DNA of 43,434 nucleotides from Gelatoporia subvermispora B (Eukaryota > Basidiomycota > Agaricomycetes > Polyporales > Gelatoporiaceae), in NCBI GenBank assembly GCA_000320605.2, contig KB445791.1, forward strand, positions 136,953 through 180,386, given 5' to 3'. Both the position numbers and the translations under genes were made by a program. How positions within the stretch are numbered: position 1 is the first letter of the stretch; every line of letters starts with the position of its first letter. The notes below the pieces were generated by a model. It was given only the letters and a program-made list of their open reading frames with translations, made no database searches and was not told the DNA's origin. Positions 1-10,766 of this stretch are shown in pieces.

Positions 1-1
1 A

Positions 2-598
2 ATTCGCCGCTTCCTCTACGACCAATTGCAGCCTGATAGCGAGATTTCATCGGACGACGTTTCGATCGAGGACTGTCCTTGCTTCAACGAGAGGGTGTAT
101 GTCTATTATTCCGCCGCTGCCACTTTCTTCGCCCCAAGCGACCCGTGTGGTGTGGGCGGCATGCACAGGGAGCACATCCGTGCCACGCCCTCATGGTACA
201 GGGGACCACCGCGATACGACTGTGTATTTGTCAACACCGATCCTGACGCTGAGGGTATGCTGGGCCTCGACGTTGCCCGGATACACCTGTTCATGTCCTT
301 CAGGTACCACGGCATACAATATCCGTGTGCATTGGTGCACTGGTATGAACGTACAGCGCCCGAACCGGATGAAGCGACTGGTCTTTGGCAGGTCGAGGCT
401 CAATATGCGAGTGACGGCTCCCCGATCTTGGGGATCGTCCATCTCGACACCATCACCCGGGCGGCTCATCTAATGCCTGAATACCGCTCCGATTTCATTT
501 GCGCCATTGCGCCGCACGAGACCCTCGACGCGCCGTCAATCCGCACGTATTTTGTGAATAAGTACATTGACCACCATGCCTTCGAAACACTACAGTAG
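2..598 (+). CDS. Plavaka-type DNA transposase, C-terminal part (partial)
   Basis: The reading frame is already open at base 2 and ends at TAG 596-598, so only the C-terminal ~198 residues are present. They begin IRRFLYDQLQPD and contain YYSAAATFFAPSD, GVGGMHREHIRATPSW, RYDCVFVNTD, GLDVARIHLFMSF, YPCALVHWY and, near the end, FVNKYIDHHAFE. I recognise this series as the conserved C-terminal region of Plavaka-type cut-and-paste transposons, which are abundant in mushroom-forming fungi. The catalytic domain lies outside the window. No stop or frameshift is visible in the part present. A short imperfect palindrome, CACTACAGTAGTG, overlaps the stop codon. The family call rests on recalled motifs, not a search. 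Confidence 0.7.
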   Translation: MRRFLYDQLQPDSEISSDDVSIEDCPCFNERVYVYYSAAATFFAPSDPCGVGGMHREHIRATPSWYRGPPRYDCVFVNTDPDAEGMLGLDVARIHLFMSFRYHGIQYPCALVHWYERTAPEPDEATGLWQVEAQYASDGSPILGIVHLDTITRAAHLMPEYRSDFICAIAPHETLDAPSIRTYFVNKYIDHHAFETLQ

Positions 599-782
599 TG
601 TAATATACTCGTAGTGTACAAACCTGTAAAGTACTACTTGCGAAACCTGTCGACCTTGTGCATACTTTTAGCACTTGCCCAACATCGTGTAGCGCCTTTT
701 ATGGACTTTGGCAGCTTGCGGGAGCTTGCGGCGAACTGTAGACCCCGGCAAAGCCCGGCAAGCTGTGGCAAGTTGAAATGGG
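599..782 (+). mobile_element. Likely 3' non-coding terminus of the Plavaka-type element
   Basis: This stretch lies between the transposase stop and the point where F-box similarity begins. It contains TAGTG at 612-616 and a cluster of short GCTTGC/GGCAAG motifs at about 710-778, some of them inverted relative to each other, as expected of subterminal repeats. On the opposite strand the inner boundary reads TTCAACTTGCC. The exact terminus and any target-site duplication cannot be fixed because the other end of the element is outside the window. Confidence 0.4.
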
Positions 783-1178
783 GAATTGCTGATGATGATT
801 GACATTGATGAGAAACGCAGGCTCTTGATGTCGTATGTTGACAGCCACGACGTCAAGCTGGTGCTATCAAATTCGACCTGCTGCTTGAAGTAGCCGCGTG
901 TAGGGTCAGATGCTAGCTCATCTAGGTTCATGTGTCGTCGTTTGTTGACAATCGCTGCGACGATATCGCGCAGGGCCTTGCAGGTGCAGCCACTCGCCAA
1001 TAGGGCCCGGGGATCGTCCACAATTTTCAGGATCTTCAACCAGTACTCTACTGGCAGCCCTCCAGGTGATGAAATCGAACGCACGTCGACGCTTCAATCA
1101 AGTGAGTAGGCGACCCGTGCTCCTATGCCGAAGAGTTTACCCGCCGATCATTGTATTTCTCTTTCTCTTCCAGGCCAT
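783..1178 (-). pseudogene. F-box gene fragment (array copy 1), truncated
   Basis: The fragment encodes the F-box, GGLPVEYWLKILKIVDDPRA followed by LLASGCTCKALRDIV, then the array-specific ASDPTRGYF segment and SWLSTYD. Similarity to the other array copies stops near base 783, about 110 residues in, where the transposon-end sequence starts; the leucine-rich and C-terminal parts are missing. A possible first exon is 1178-1141 (it begins MAWKRKRNTMIGG), joined to 1091 across a 49-base intron with GTAAAC donor and GAAG acceptor. This first exon is 38 bases rather than the 47 seen in intact copies, so the start is uncertain. The likeliest history is transposon insertion into the gene, but the far side is not visible. 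Confidence 0.65.
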
Positions 1179-3211
1179 CGTCAGGTACCTGTTGACCTTC
1201 CTGCCTTTCCGGGGTCTGGCGCGATCTAGACAGCTGTGCAGCGCGTGGCGAGGCACGGAAGACGCCAGCGACCCTCGAAAGCCAGGCAGGAGGCGTCAAA
1301 GTTAGCCCGACATTTTCCCGACGCGACTCATGTTCTGCGCTTCCCGATGAGACTGTCGACGTGCCGCGTAGATTCGATGCAGCCGACATAGAGAGGAGGG
1401 ATGTGGGGTGGAAAAAGCCGCTCTCACCCTAGAGGGAGGCAGTCTGGCTTTATGCGTTCTACAGCCTAGCCAGGGGATGCGGCATTGCCTCGGCAGCGCC
1501 TACGTCTTCGCGCTGTAGCCCTTAGCCCTTGCGAATCTTATTGCATGAACCTTATCAACCAAAGCTTTCCCTCCCGTGCACCTGTTCTCGCATCAGTAGA
1601 CGATCGGTTCCGTATTCATTTACTCACAGTGATCATATCAAAGAATGTACTTTTGGAACGTTGGATGTCGCGGCCCGCGGGCTAGCTCGTGTGTGCCTGG
1701 AGATGGCAGAAACTCCCTGATTGGGCAATGAGATATATGGCTGCGACGACTTGTAGCCATACCTCACACATTTGCTCACCGTTCTTGGATGCGAATGGGT
1801 TATTGGATCCAATTCCACATCAGTTGCTTCATTATGAACGATCTGAGCATCGTACTACCCCGCGACTCAGAGCATATAAGCAAGACATCTTGTGGATACA
1901 AAGTACTGTCTGAGACCCGAGGACTGGATTGCATACCTCTCAAGCCCACAATGCGCCCAATTGTCAATCGTAGATGTGATTGTGATGACTCGTGACGCAA
2001 TCTAGAGAACTAGTAAGGAATCTTGTATATCTCTGCCGTGAAGTCAGGTTAGTCAACTTTCAGATGTGTGGTGCGCCAAGAAGAGAGCCCCGTCTATGCG
2101 ACGTCCGCAGCCACCTCGAGCAGTCTAAGGCTCTGTACTATCCTTCTCCCAAGATTACCGCCACACATCACAGGGCGAGTCGTTTTACAGTGTTGTATGC
2201 ATGTGCAGCGAAGCACTTACACCACCCGGAAGATGCACCACGTCTTGGCGAGTGTGGCCGCAGTATCAATCCTTTGTCTTCTATCTGTAGCGATGCGCTC
2301 GGTCCGCCAGGTGTGAAGTGGCGCGAACGCCGTGCGTCTCGCTGTAGCAAGAAAAGTGTATTGATCAACATCTTCCCGCGCTCCATATGTGCCATAAAAC
2401 GGACTAACTGTTGTTAAGAGGCGCGTTAGTGCTCGTCATTCGATTTCCTCTCACCTCTGCAAATCTCGTCCGATAGCGTCCTCTCCGCGATTCCTCCAGC
2501 TGATTCATCTGCGATCAACCATGTGCGCTTCTGGAGTATCAGCCCACGGAAAGACTCTGGACAGATGTATTGGCACTACAGGCAGTCCGAGTATGCACTG
2601 TACTCACAGGAATGGAAGGCCCATCACGCACGTCCTCTGCATGCTCTATGTGTACACTTCATGTTTGCGATCATACCTACCGACATCCAAGGCGACCTTC
2701 GTGTACCGTGACACTACAAACGAAGTTGTCGAAGATAGCAGCAAGCTAGACATGAAGTCTTAGCAGGCGGTCAAGAGACTCTCGACTCGAACAAGGATAT
2801 AGCGTCCTAACGAGAGACAGGTACCATGTCCCAAGAGCATGAAAGCACTAGAGCTGGATTGCACATCGAAACGTTGAAGCCTTACGTTGAGGCCCGAGGT
2901 TTGTTGGACGACTCGGAAAGGGTAATTAATGAGCGCACGGCGGTTGACGACGAGCGCGTAGCGACGAGTCTGCGACAGCAAAGTCCGACCAGTGTGTATC
3001 TTCGACTCAGTCTGCTCCCACGATGCGGACTCGAGATTACTGGCGACGGCACCGGTCTTGGTTTGTCCTTCGAGTATCTCAATGACAGCAGTCTGTGCTC
3101 AATTGCTCTAGATTGGCTCAATCAAGGCCTCCGTGATTGTTCAGATAATTTCCCTCGCGTTTGCGCGCAGAGCTTTAGACGTAGTCTCTGTAGAAACCGG
3201 CTAGGGATTTG
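1179..3211. other. Gene-free stretch upstream of F-box copy 1
   Basis: Only short overlapping open frames in several phases occur here, none with a recognisable motif or a consistent splice structure. I see no RNA gene and no coding signal. The stretch separates the truncated F-box copy 1 from the 23-base direct repeat at 3.2 kb. Confidence 0.5.
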
Positions 3212-3339
3212 CCCTCAGCTCGGGATACGAGACTATTTATATTGTGAGTACTGTACCTAGGGATTTGCCTAGGTATGCTGTAAGTACGTAGTTACAGTAG
3301 ATAGACTATGGACTTACCCTCAGCTCGGGATACGAGACT
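3212..3339. repeat. Pair of identical 23-base direct repeats
   Basis: A 23-base sequence starting CCCTCAGCTCGGG and ending ATACGAGACT occurs at 3212-3234 and again, identically, at 3317-3339. The interval holds palindrome-like pieces, including CCTAGGGATTTGCCTAGG near 3256 and CTGTAAGTACGTAGTTACAG near 3279. The function is unknown; it may be the residue of a small element or a local duplication. Confidence 0.75.
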
Positions 3340-4216
3340 GAGAGAACTCGAACATACGTCGACTCGTATGGACGCGTGCGCTAGGTGCCCTGATTATCTA
3401 AGCTACGGTACGCGAAAGATTACCGTATTTGTTGATTTCTACAACAGTCTCTCTCACTCTTGTTAGTGGAATGCGTAATTGTGTCCATCGGTCCATAGGG
3501 TAAGCGCAACATATGACTCAGTGCTGACCCGCAACCAAACATAGGGAGCACCAGAAGTCGTGCCCATTCCAGACAGTTTATCAAGTCAAGCTGCAGCTCG
3601 TGAGACGGAGCGTTGAGCTCCGCTAGCATATAGGCCCGAGGCGCTTCTCATGTGGACTTTGAAGTCAGACATGGAGCGATAGTGATGTGCACTTAAGCCA
3701 TGTTGCGTGTGATGCAAGGAGGCCCGGGCAAGAGTAGCACAATTGCCTACAGACCCTTATTGGCTCTCCAAGATTGTGTACGGTGTATTATTGGCCCCTG
3801 TATATCTACGCTATGATACCACAGCTAATGAAAAACAGAGGATGATGGAATCAAAGGTAGGAATATCTGGATCATTGGCTCAAACAATTTGAATAGAGAG
3901 GACAAGGCGTCACAGATGATCGCAGAACTGAGATGAAGAACCACATGACGGGGTGTCGGATGTATCGCTAGTACAAGCGCGAGCTTGACGGATTGCATAA
4001 GGACATGTGCATGTGTGGTGTGGGTCCCGGGGAGATGGAAGGGAGGAAAGAGGTATGATAAGACGGCCATGCTCGTGGGCCTGGTAGAGAACCGACGGTG
4101 TGGTGGAGAAGCGGAAGGATTTGTCAATTCATGGAGGGATTCGACGAATCAAGTATGCGACGAACTCCAAGGAGCATGTATGAGGACGTCGGAAATGTGC
4201 ATGGTCTTTGAATTTG
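3340..4216. other. Gene-free stretch downstream of F-box copy 2
   Basis: This is the 3' side of F-box copy 2. It contains small open frames in unrelated phases and no recognisable protein motif, RNA gene or element boundary. Confidence 0.45.
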
Positions 4217-5548
4217 TCATGCGCATCCACGGCGTGTGTATGTAACCGCAATTCTGTTCTCTGGCTCATGGCCAGGTCCCATGGAAATCGAAAGGATAAT
4301 CCCCTCTGTGGACGGCTCGGTAGTTCCTTCTCTCTTCTCCAAGACTTGCTTGCCATAAATGGTAATGGACATGCTCGACATGAGGAACATCTCTGTCCAT
4401 CTTAAGTACAAATGTGAGTCCACTGCCGCGCGCGCAGACTGGAGGTCGAACGGATGGTTCTTCTCCAACGACACAGTGATCGTCCTTAGTGAGCTGAAAT
4501 CAGTGACTGCAACAGTGTCGTCCGCAATGGATAACATGCGTCCCCATTCATCTGCAGGCGACGAGGAATGTCCGCAGACGTGGTCAATCTCTATAGCGGT
4601 GAGGCGACCGCTGGGGATGCGAGTGAGTACGTTGGATGCTACCACGTCAGGGCATCCTACACATAAAATTCCTCGCCACTCAAAGCACAGCCGCCTGAGT
4701 CGTCCCAGGTTTGCAGAGAGTATCGGTGCGGAAGGGATGGACAGTCCCGGACCTCTACAGTTAATCACGATACTTTCGAGGCTGTCAGAAAGCGACGGGG
4801 CTGTGAGCCGATCCCAGAATGGGTGCATCTCGTCAAACGCGCAGTAGCGGATCTGACGGGCAGCTAAGAAGTGAGTGACACATGACTGTCTCTGCGAGTA
4901 GCAATGACGTACTGTGAGCTCTTTGAGGCGTAGATTGCGAGCGATATAGACGCCCTTCAAGTCGCACCTCGAGCTGTCCATGCCATCCCAAGTGACAGGC
5001 CGCACAATTAGTGAGGACAGATTGGGAAGGACGCATACCGTTCGAGCGAAGTCGGAGAACGACAAGAAATGAGTGCGTGATAGCTGCAATTTGGTGACCG
5101 ACTTGACCAGAGAGAGCGCAGACCTCGTCTGTGAGCGTAGCCAGGGCGTCCAACCTGACAAATGCAGTATACTAGGACACGCGCTCTGCATGTCGTATGT
5201 TACTATCCATGATAGTATCTCGTCCATCTGCAATGTCATCTCGTCCATAAAGTAGCCGCGCGTAGGATCGGCTGCTATGAGATCTAGGTCCATATATGAC
5301 CGCTTGCTGACGATTTCATCAACAATATCGCACAAAGTTGTGCAAGTGCATTTACTGGCTAGTAAGGCGTGGGGATCGTCTGTGATCTCGAGGATCATCA
5401 TCCAGACCTCGACTGGCAAACCCCCGAGTGGCAAGGGTGCGCGGATGCGGACACTTCAAGTTGGTCAGCAGTCACGCTTTCACGCAGATAAATGTGCGCA
5501 CTAATCAGAGGGTTGCTTTTCAGACGCATCATCATCTGTCTGCATCAT
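4217..5548 (-). CDS. F-box protein (array copy 2)
   Basis: Three exons, complement(4217..4852, 4913..5453, 5502..5548), give 407 residues. Exon 1 is 47 bases and starts MMQTDDD; it joins in phase to the F-box exon, where GGLPVEVWMMILEITDDPHA and LLASKCTCTTLCDIV fit the F-box consensus. The middle part carries short leucine-rich segments such as SLVKSVTKLQLSRTHFLSFS, DFARTVCVLPNLSSL and LTAPSLSDSLESI. The C-terminus has the array signature EGIILSI...AVTY. The 60-base second intron is translatable without a stop, so a retained-intron reading is also open, but the other copies require splicing there. F-box proteins usually link a substrate to Skp1 in an SCF ubiquitin ligase; the substrate here is unknown. 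The copy appears intact. Confidence 0.8.
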
Positions 5549-5821
5549 CTCCAACTGATCTATTGAGGTATCGTACGAGCCCGATGGATTCGGCGTTGAC
5601 ATAGGGAAGGCGGTTGTGCTGGTCCACATGGTACGAGGAGGAAGAGTGGTTTTCATCCAGACGACGGGGGCCACCTCTATCAAGCGCGCAGCCAGCTCAC
5701 GGGACATCTCTGCACTGCCTATCACTCATAACGTAGTCTCCGGACGCAGTATTGTACGAGCAGTATTTAGCAGAGCTTCTTCTAAAGGGGTATACATACC
5801 GTCTCGGTAGCGGCGATTGAG

Positions 5822-6332
5822 TCAAACGCTGCAATAAATGCTTATTGTATCAGCCTTATGGGTCTTCCGAAGCGCATATAAGAATGCCATGCATAAAAAA
5901 GTATCGCAGTCTATACAGAGGGAGAGGCAGGAGCCTCGTAGACGCCTCGTCGACGCAAGACGCCCAGGAGACAAATACAAATTGAACAGGCTCCGAGTCT
6001 CGCAGATACCCGGGACAGGATAGGGTCCATATGCTATGGCATAGCCTGTGAATGCCAGGAACATCCAGATGCGGTCAATGAATCTCGCATCTCTTTCCTT
6101 TCGGTTCTCTGTTACCCGCGACCAGTGCCAAATCCAATTAGAGTACAATGTGAGCTGTGATAGACAGTAGAGAAAGTCGCATGGAAAATACCTCAGGCCG
6201 ACGTACGAGCGCATATGTAGGAACAGGCATATCAAGCCACGGACTCCTGGAGCGGAGCTCCGTTTGCACCAAGTGTGCAATTAGCCAAGCAAAAATGGTA
6301 CGGGCAGCGGCCCATACTGACAAGCCCGTCAC
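5822..6332 (-). pseudogene. Possible relic of a multi-pass membrane protein gene
   Basis: Two minus-strand frames hold hydrophobic runs reminiscent of fungal DUF6533/DUF6534 membrane proteins: VWAAARTIFAWLIAHLVQ near 6310-6255, RFIDRIWMFLAFTGYAIAYG near 6085-6025, and DTFLCMAFLYALRKTHKADT near 5905-5845. A GT donor after PVPG and an acceptor before the DTFLC segment would join two of them. I could not build a continuous frame with a start, so this is either a decayed gene or a chance set of hydrophobic frames. It lies upstream of F-box copy 2. Confidence 0.2.
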
Positions 6333-7979
6333 ACGCAGCCAGATGGCATGTGTGCTCGAGTCACTCGGATATCCTTCCTAGGATTCGACATCCGCAATAC
6401 GATAACTGCTTGACATACGTACCGTGCATTCCGATGGCGCCTCGATGACGGGATGTATTCCGCTAAGGCTTGGTTACGCTGGTGGACAGCCCTATTGGTA
6501 GACGACCGTGAGCCTAATCATAGGAGGAAGGCCGGAATATCGCTTTGTGTGGACAGGTAACGGCTGGTGTATGCAGGACTGAAAATGACTTCACTTACCG
6601 TGGTCCACCCCTACCTTTGGAAAGCTTATTTCCATCTTTTTGCGCAGACTCCCATTCCATCTCGCTTTACGCAATCACAGCACTCCAGGGCATTTAATTC
6701 TGGATGGAACAGCAAGGCAGTGATTCTACGTGTCATTCCTCGCGTTGCATAGGGGACGCGACAACGCCCGGGTGGTTAGCGGCCGGGTCGCATGCCATTG
6801 ACCGCCAAGCTGAAGCACTCAAATATCAAGTGCTACGGTGTTGTGGAGAAGGATTGGGTGAGGCTAGCTAGGGAGATGGCATTGACTCTACGTACCTCAT
6901 CATGCAGGGTGTGATGTGCTGGGAGCAAGTCAAGAGAGATACCCAAGCGCCTGAACATGAGGACGACGGGTGCAATATATGGGAGGTAGGTCCGCCATAT
7001 GCCGCCAGACTTTTCATTTCAAGAGAGTATCGAAGTCAAAGTAGCAGCCAAGGAGATTAGACGGTTGAGGCCTTGACTCATTGAGGGGCAACGAGCGTGG
7101 GCACTGGGGACGGTTGTTATCGGCCACAGAGTCCCGGCAAAGTCCATCGGCGCTACAAGTCAAATCTTCTTCCGCGATACTCGGAGGTGCTGCTGGCAGC
7201 CCCAGCGACCCTGCGCTGGCTCTGAGGATACTACCTCTTGCAGTCAACGTATTCAGCTCCTGAGTCTTCGTGACAGGTGCAAATAGTATCATGAAGAGAA
7301 TGCTTGCCGTCAACGGTGTATCGGGTGATCCGGTAAGACAAAATTGTGTGCTTTCTCATCGCTCTACCTTGCGAACAGCGCTCCTCTGCTCCAGAATTGT
7401 TTTTCGCGTCCTTGTGCTTTTCTAGAGGGTTGTGACATTTCGATTTTTGACGTTCACCTGCAGGTTAGCACTCTCAGCTGCATTCGGTGTGTGTGTGCTT
7501 ATCAGCACGCAGACGAGAGAAGAACCGGCCCTGAGGGTGTATCGCCAGGGCTAGGGTGACTTGGTCACACGTTCTGCGTTTGGCACATTATAGTGCAATG
7601 CCTCCATAGTCCAAATTCCAAGTGTGGGGCTCATATAGACCGATTAATTCCCGTGGGTTCGGTGTGCAGAACTGGGAATGGGCACCCGATGTGCATGTCG
7701 AGGTGATCGACGAACACAGACTCCGAGTGTGAGATGTGCTCAAGCACGTATCTATCTATTATGATCGTGTGTGCCACAGCTGCCTGAGAACCAGATGCAT
7801 GCGTAGGAAAGTGCGAAGGAAGCAAAGAAATTGTACAAACATTGTATGTGAACTCCATATTGGGACGACAGTCGTAGAGAGTCTGTGCATACATCGACCT
7901 GTGTCCTGCTCCATGAAGTCCCGATCATAAATTTTCTTCTCGATCCTGACACAGGATCAAGATACAATTTTGAATGCCA
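6333..7979. other. Gene-free stretch between F-box copies 2 and 3
   Basis: A minus-strand open frame at 7014-7313 begins MTASILFMILFAPV, a signal-peptide-like start, but has no recognisable domain and no partner exons I can join. Near 6600 the minus strand contains a good donor, GTAAGTG, without a convincing exon on either side. Otherwise I see nothing coding. Confidence 0.4.
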
Positions 7980-9564
7980 TCACGAGTATAAAAGGGATTG
8001 ATACACAACAGTCACTTGGTAACCATACGAGCACGGTTCTCCGAGGCAGATATTAAGTATAATTCCGTCTGAGTGCTGCCCCTCCGTAGTTTCCTCTGCT
8101 CCCTCCAAGGTAGGCTCACTGGAGTTGGGTGATTGCCTGGAGTCAAAATCGGAAGACATGCATGATGGGTTCCGTCCTGTGAGCAGCTCCGTCCACTTTG
8201 GTGAATTTAATCGAGGGCTCAGAACAGCCTCGTCTGGGTAATGTCCCTCGGTAGTTTCCCCTGCTTCCTCCGAGCTAAGCTCACTGGAGGAATCTGATTG
8301 CTCGCCGTCGGAAGACGCGAATGTTATACTTGCCCCTGTGAGCATATTTCGCCACTTCGACGAATGCGACTGGCTGCCTACTATCGCACATACGCGATCA
8401 ATGTTGACCGGAAAATCCGTCTTCAACATAAGGGGGATGGCCCTCAAAAGGGTGAATTCGATGGATGAAAATACGTTGTCGAGAATTGGGAAGAGGCGTC
8501 CCCATTCGTTCAGATGCGGCGTGGAATGGCGGCAGCAAAATTCGATCTGTACTGCTGAGATGTAATTGGAAGGGGTGCGAGCGAGCAGGTCGATGAGTGC
8601 CACATCCCGATGTCCCTCGCAGGACAGCTGCCAGAGGCCAAGCTGCACCTCGTGGAGTCGTTCCAGGGTTGAAGAGGGTAAGAGTGCAGGCGAGATGTGT
8701 GATTGTCCTATGACTTGTTCCCAAACATTATCGCTGAAGCCGAGCTCGATATATGCAAGGCTTTCAGAAAGCGCCGGTGCAGTAAGCAGATTCGGAATTG
8801 GATGTAATTCGCCAAATGCACCTTGAAACTATACGTGAGATGAGATGTAAGCGATATGCAGCTCTCTTTGCGAGAGGCAACGACGTACATCGAGCTCCTC
8901 GAGGCGGAGAGCACGAGCAAAATAGACATCTTCCAAACTTTCCGTCCGGCTATCATTCACAGTGACGTCCCACAAGTGTAGCTTGGATAAGCTCGGAAGG
9001 GAGCAGATGGTGCGAGCGAAGTCGGAGAATGACGAGAAACGGACATCATGCAGACTCAGTTTGGTGACCGTCTTAAGTCGTGAGAGTGCTAGTCTCATCT
9101 GAAAGCGCAATGTCAACACGGGCCTCGTCTCGTGGTGCCACCCTCCATCGACGTCGATATCGTTGAGCCGACCGGAAGTTGGGAAGGTCGATAACCAGGA
9201 CATGAAGTCGTTGCTCCAAAAACACAGATGGTCGTAGAAGTATCCGCGTGTTGGATCGGTTGCCAACGCTGCTTTTGCTGCTCCAGTTTCGAAGTCCCTC
9301 GCCTGGTCAATTCGGCTGCTAATGATTTTCCGAACCACATCGCGGAAGGTTTTGCATGTACAGCCGCAAGCAAGGAGGGACCTAGGATTTTCTATCATTT
9401 CGAGAATATCCCACCAGAGTTCGAGTGGGAGCCCCCCAGCTGGGGAGGGAAATTGGGCGCAGATGCTTCGATTGGTCAATTGAGAAACTCATGAGGCATC
9501 GCAATGCATACACGCACTAATCATCAACGTTTGTGTTGCATTTATCTGTCCACTCGTCCTTCAT
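7980..9564 (-). CDS. F-box protein with duplicated C-terminal segment (array copy 3)
   Basis: Three exons, complement(7980..8828, 8889..9465, 9518..9564), give 490 residues. The 47-base first exon (MKDEWTDKC...) ends in GATTA before a GTGCGT donor, as in copy 2. The F-box is GGLPLELWWDILEMIENPRS followed by LLACGCTCKTFRDVV. The second intron begins GTACGT after the ELD codons and ends in GTATAG. Leucine-rich segments follow, for example SLPSLSKLHLWDVTV and LTAPALSESLAYIEL. The C-terminus is unusual: a segment running from KWRNMLTG to EAVL is repeated as KWTELLTG to GIIL, making this copy about 60-80 residues longer than its relatives. It ends DGIILNI...VTVVY. The role is presumably that of an SCF substrate adaptor; the target is unknown. 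Confidence 0.8.
8055..8357 (-). repeat. In-frame tandem duplication within F-box copy 3
   Basis: Two copies of a segment of about 150 bases lie head to tail. At protein level both begin KW..(M/L)LTG, pass through serine-rich acidic sequence and (G/E)ETTEG, and end (A/I)(V/I)L. At DNA level the stretches near 8228-8290 and 8065-8130 align clearly. Copies 2 and 5 have a single version, so the duplication arose in this copy. Confidence 0.75.
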
Positions 9565-10766
9565 GACAAGAGGCTGAGAAACGCTTGCCGGTGTACCGCA
9601 GGGTTCCAGTGAAGTATGCGTCGGTGGAATACGAGTATCAGCCTGTAGTTTGTTGATGGTATGAGTCAATGTCAGTTTGATGCATTTAAGGGATTCCGAC
9701 ATGCGAGGCGTACACAGCATGCTCGAGAAACGTGTCACTCCGCACTGCCTTCATCCTCATTCCGTTGTCCCGGATGATACCGATGAACGAGTCTGAATTC
9801 TGCAATTCCTGTATATATATTGCATACAAGGCTTCCCTAATCTGGTCAATATACCGCCCTGTAACCGCCTTGAAAACGTCATAACATACAATGCGTTGCA
9901 TAGAAGCTGCATTTGTGCAATCGGATGCATATCCTCACGTCACGAGAACAACACCATAAGTATTCCAGTCCCGTCCCGAGCAGTACCCAAATTGACAGAG
10001 ATGGCGCTTCGCTATGTTGAGATAGCTAGTGAGCGTCTATGTATACAACTCGTGCTGGCGCCTTTGAATTGACCTTGAATTGAAATTCACGGCTCTACGG
10101 GGCCCCAGTTTGAACAGCATGGAGTATCTCTATGTACCCGAGTATAAGTAGTCAGAAACGAAAGCGATAGAATTCAAGTAGAGAAGTTAACATGATATTC
10201 GATGGAAGGTTGACAACATTAGCGTCACCAAGGATTCTGCGTGTATGGGCGCCCAACCTCGCGGTGCGGTCTGGCGAAATGCGATGCCAATTAGCCTATC
10301 ATCCGAAACGCGGTCGACTTCGACTTCGAGCCCCTTCTAGTCGGGACAGACATCTTGCGTGTGATTGTTCGCCGCCGAAGTTCTGCAAAGCTCCCCTGCT
10401 CGTAGACAATGTCTCTACTTTTCTCCATGACGACGAATATTTGAAATCTCCTGCTGTCTACCTACTGCCATGGATATGGGCGTCCCTGGCTCCAGTCGCC
10501 CCACTCTCGCTCAATCCCACTGGTCTTGGATTTCTGGACCAGAAGGGGATGGTTGTATTGCATTCGTAACTAGCTTACTCGAAATTCCGTGCTCTCTGAA
10601 CTCCTCGTATCTGCACTCTCTTGGCATGTCTTCCTAGGGGCGCCTCGGGGCAGGATCCTGCCGCACTGACCAGGATCTGCAATACCGAAGCGCAAATGTC
10701 AGCCAAGGTTCAGTCATCCTACTATGTCAACGCCATGCCTCGAAAACACCATCAACACACTTACAA
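9565..10766. other. Gene-free stretch between F-box copies 3 and 4
   Basis: Only unrelated short open frames occur here. A 71-codon minus-strand frame at 9686-9901 and a 125-codon plus-strand frame at 10192-10569 have no recognised motif or splice context. The interval should contain the promoter of copy 3 and the 3' end of copy 4. Confidence 0.45.

Noticed and set aside
2826..3260. A 144-codon plus-strand open frame starting MSQEHESTRAG
   Set aside because: No recognisable motif; its end runs into the direct-repeat region, and overlapping antisense frames are equally open.
4853..5434. Reading F-box copy 2 as one uninterrupted 405-residue frame
   Set aside because: The intron at 4853-4912 has the same donor, position and length class as in copies 3, 4 and 5, where splicing is required, and the TTG start at 5434 is replaced by a proper ATG in exon 1.
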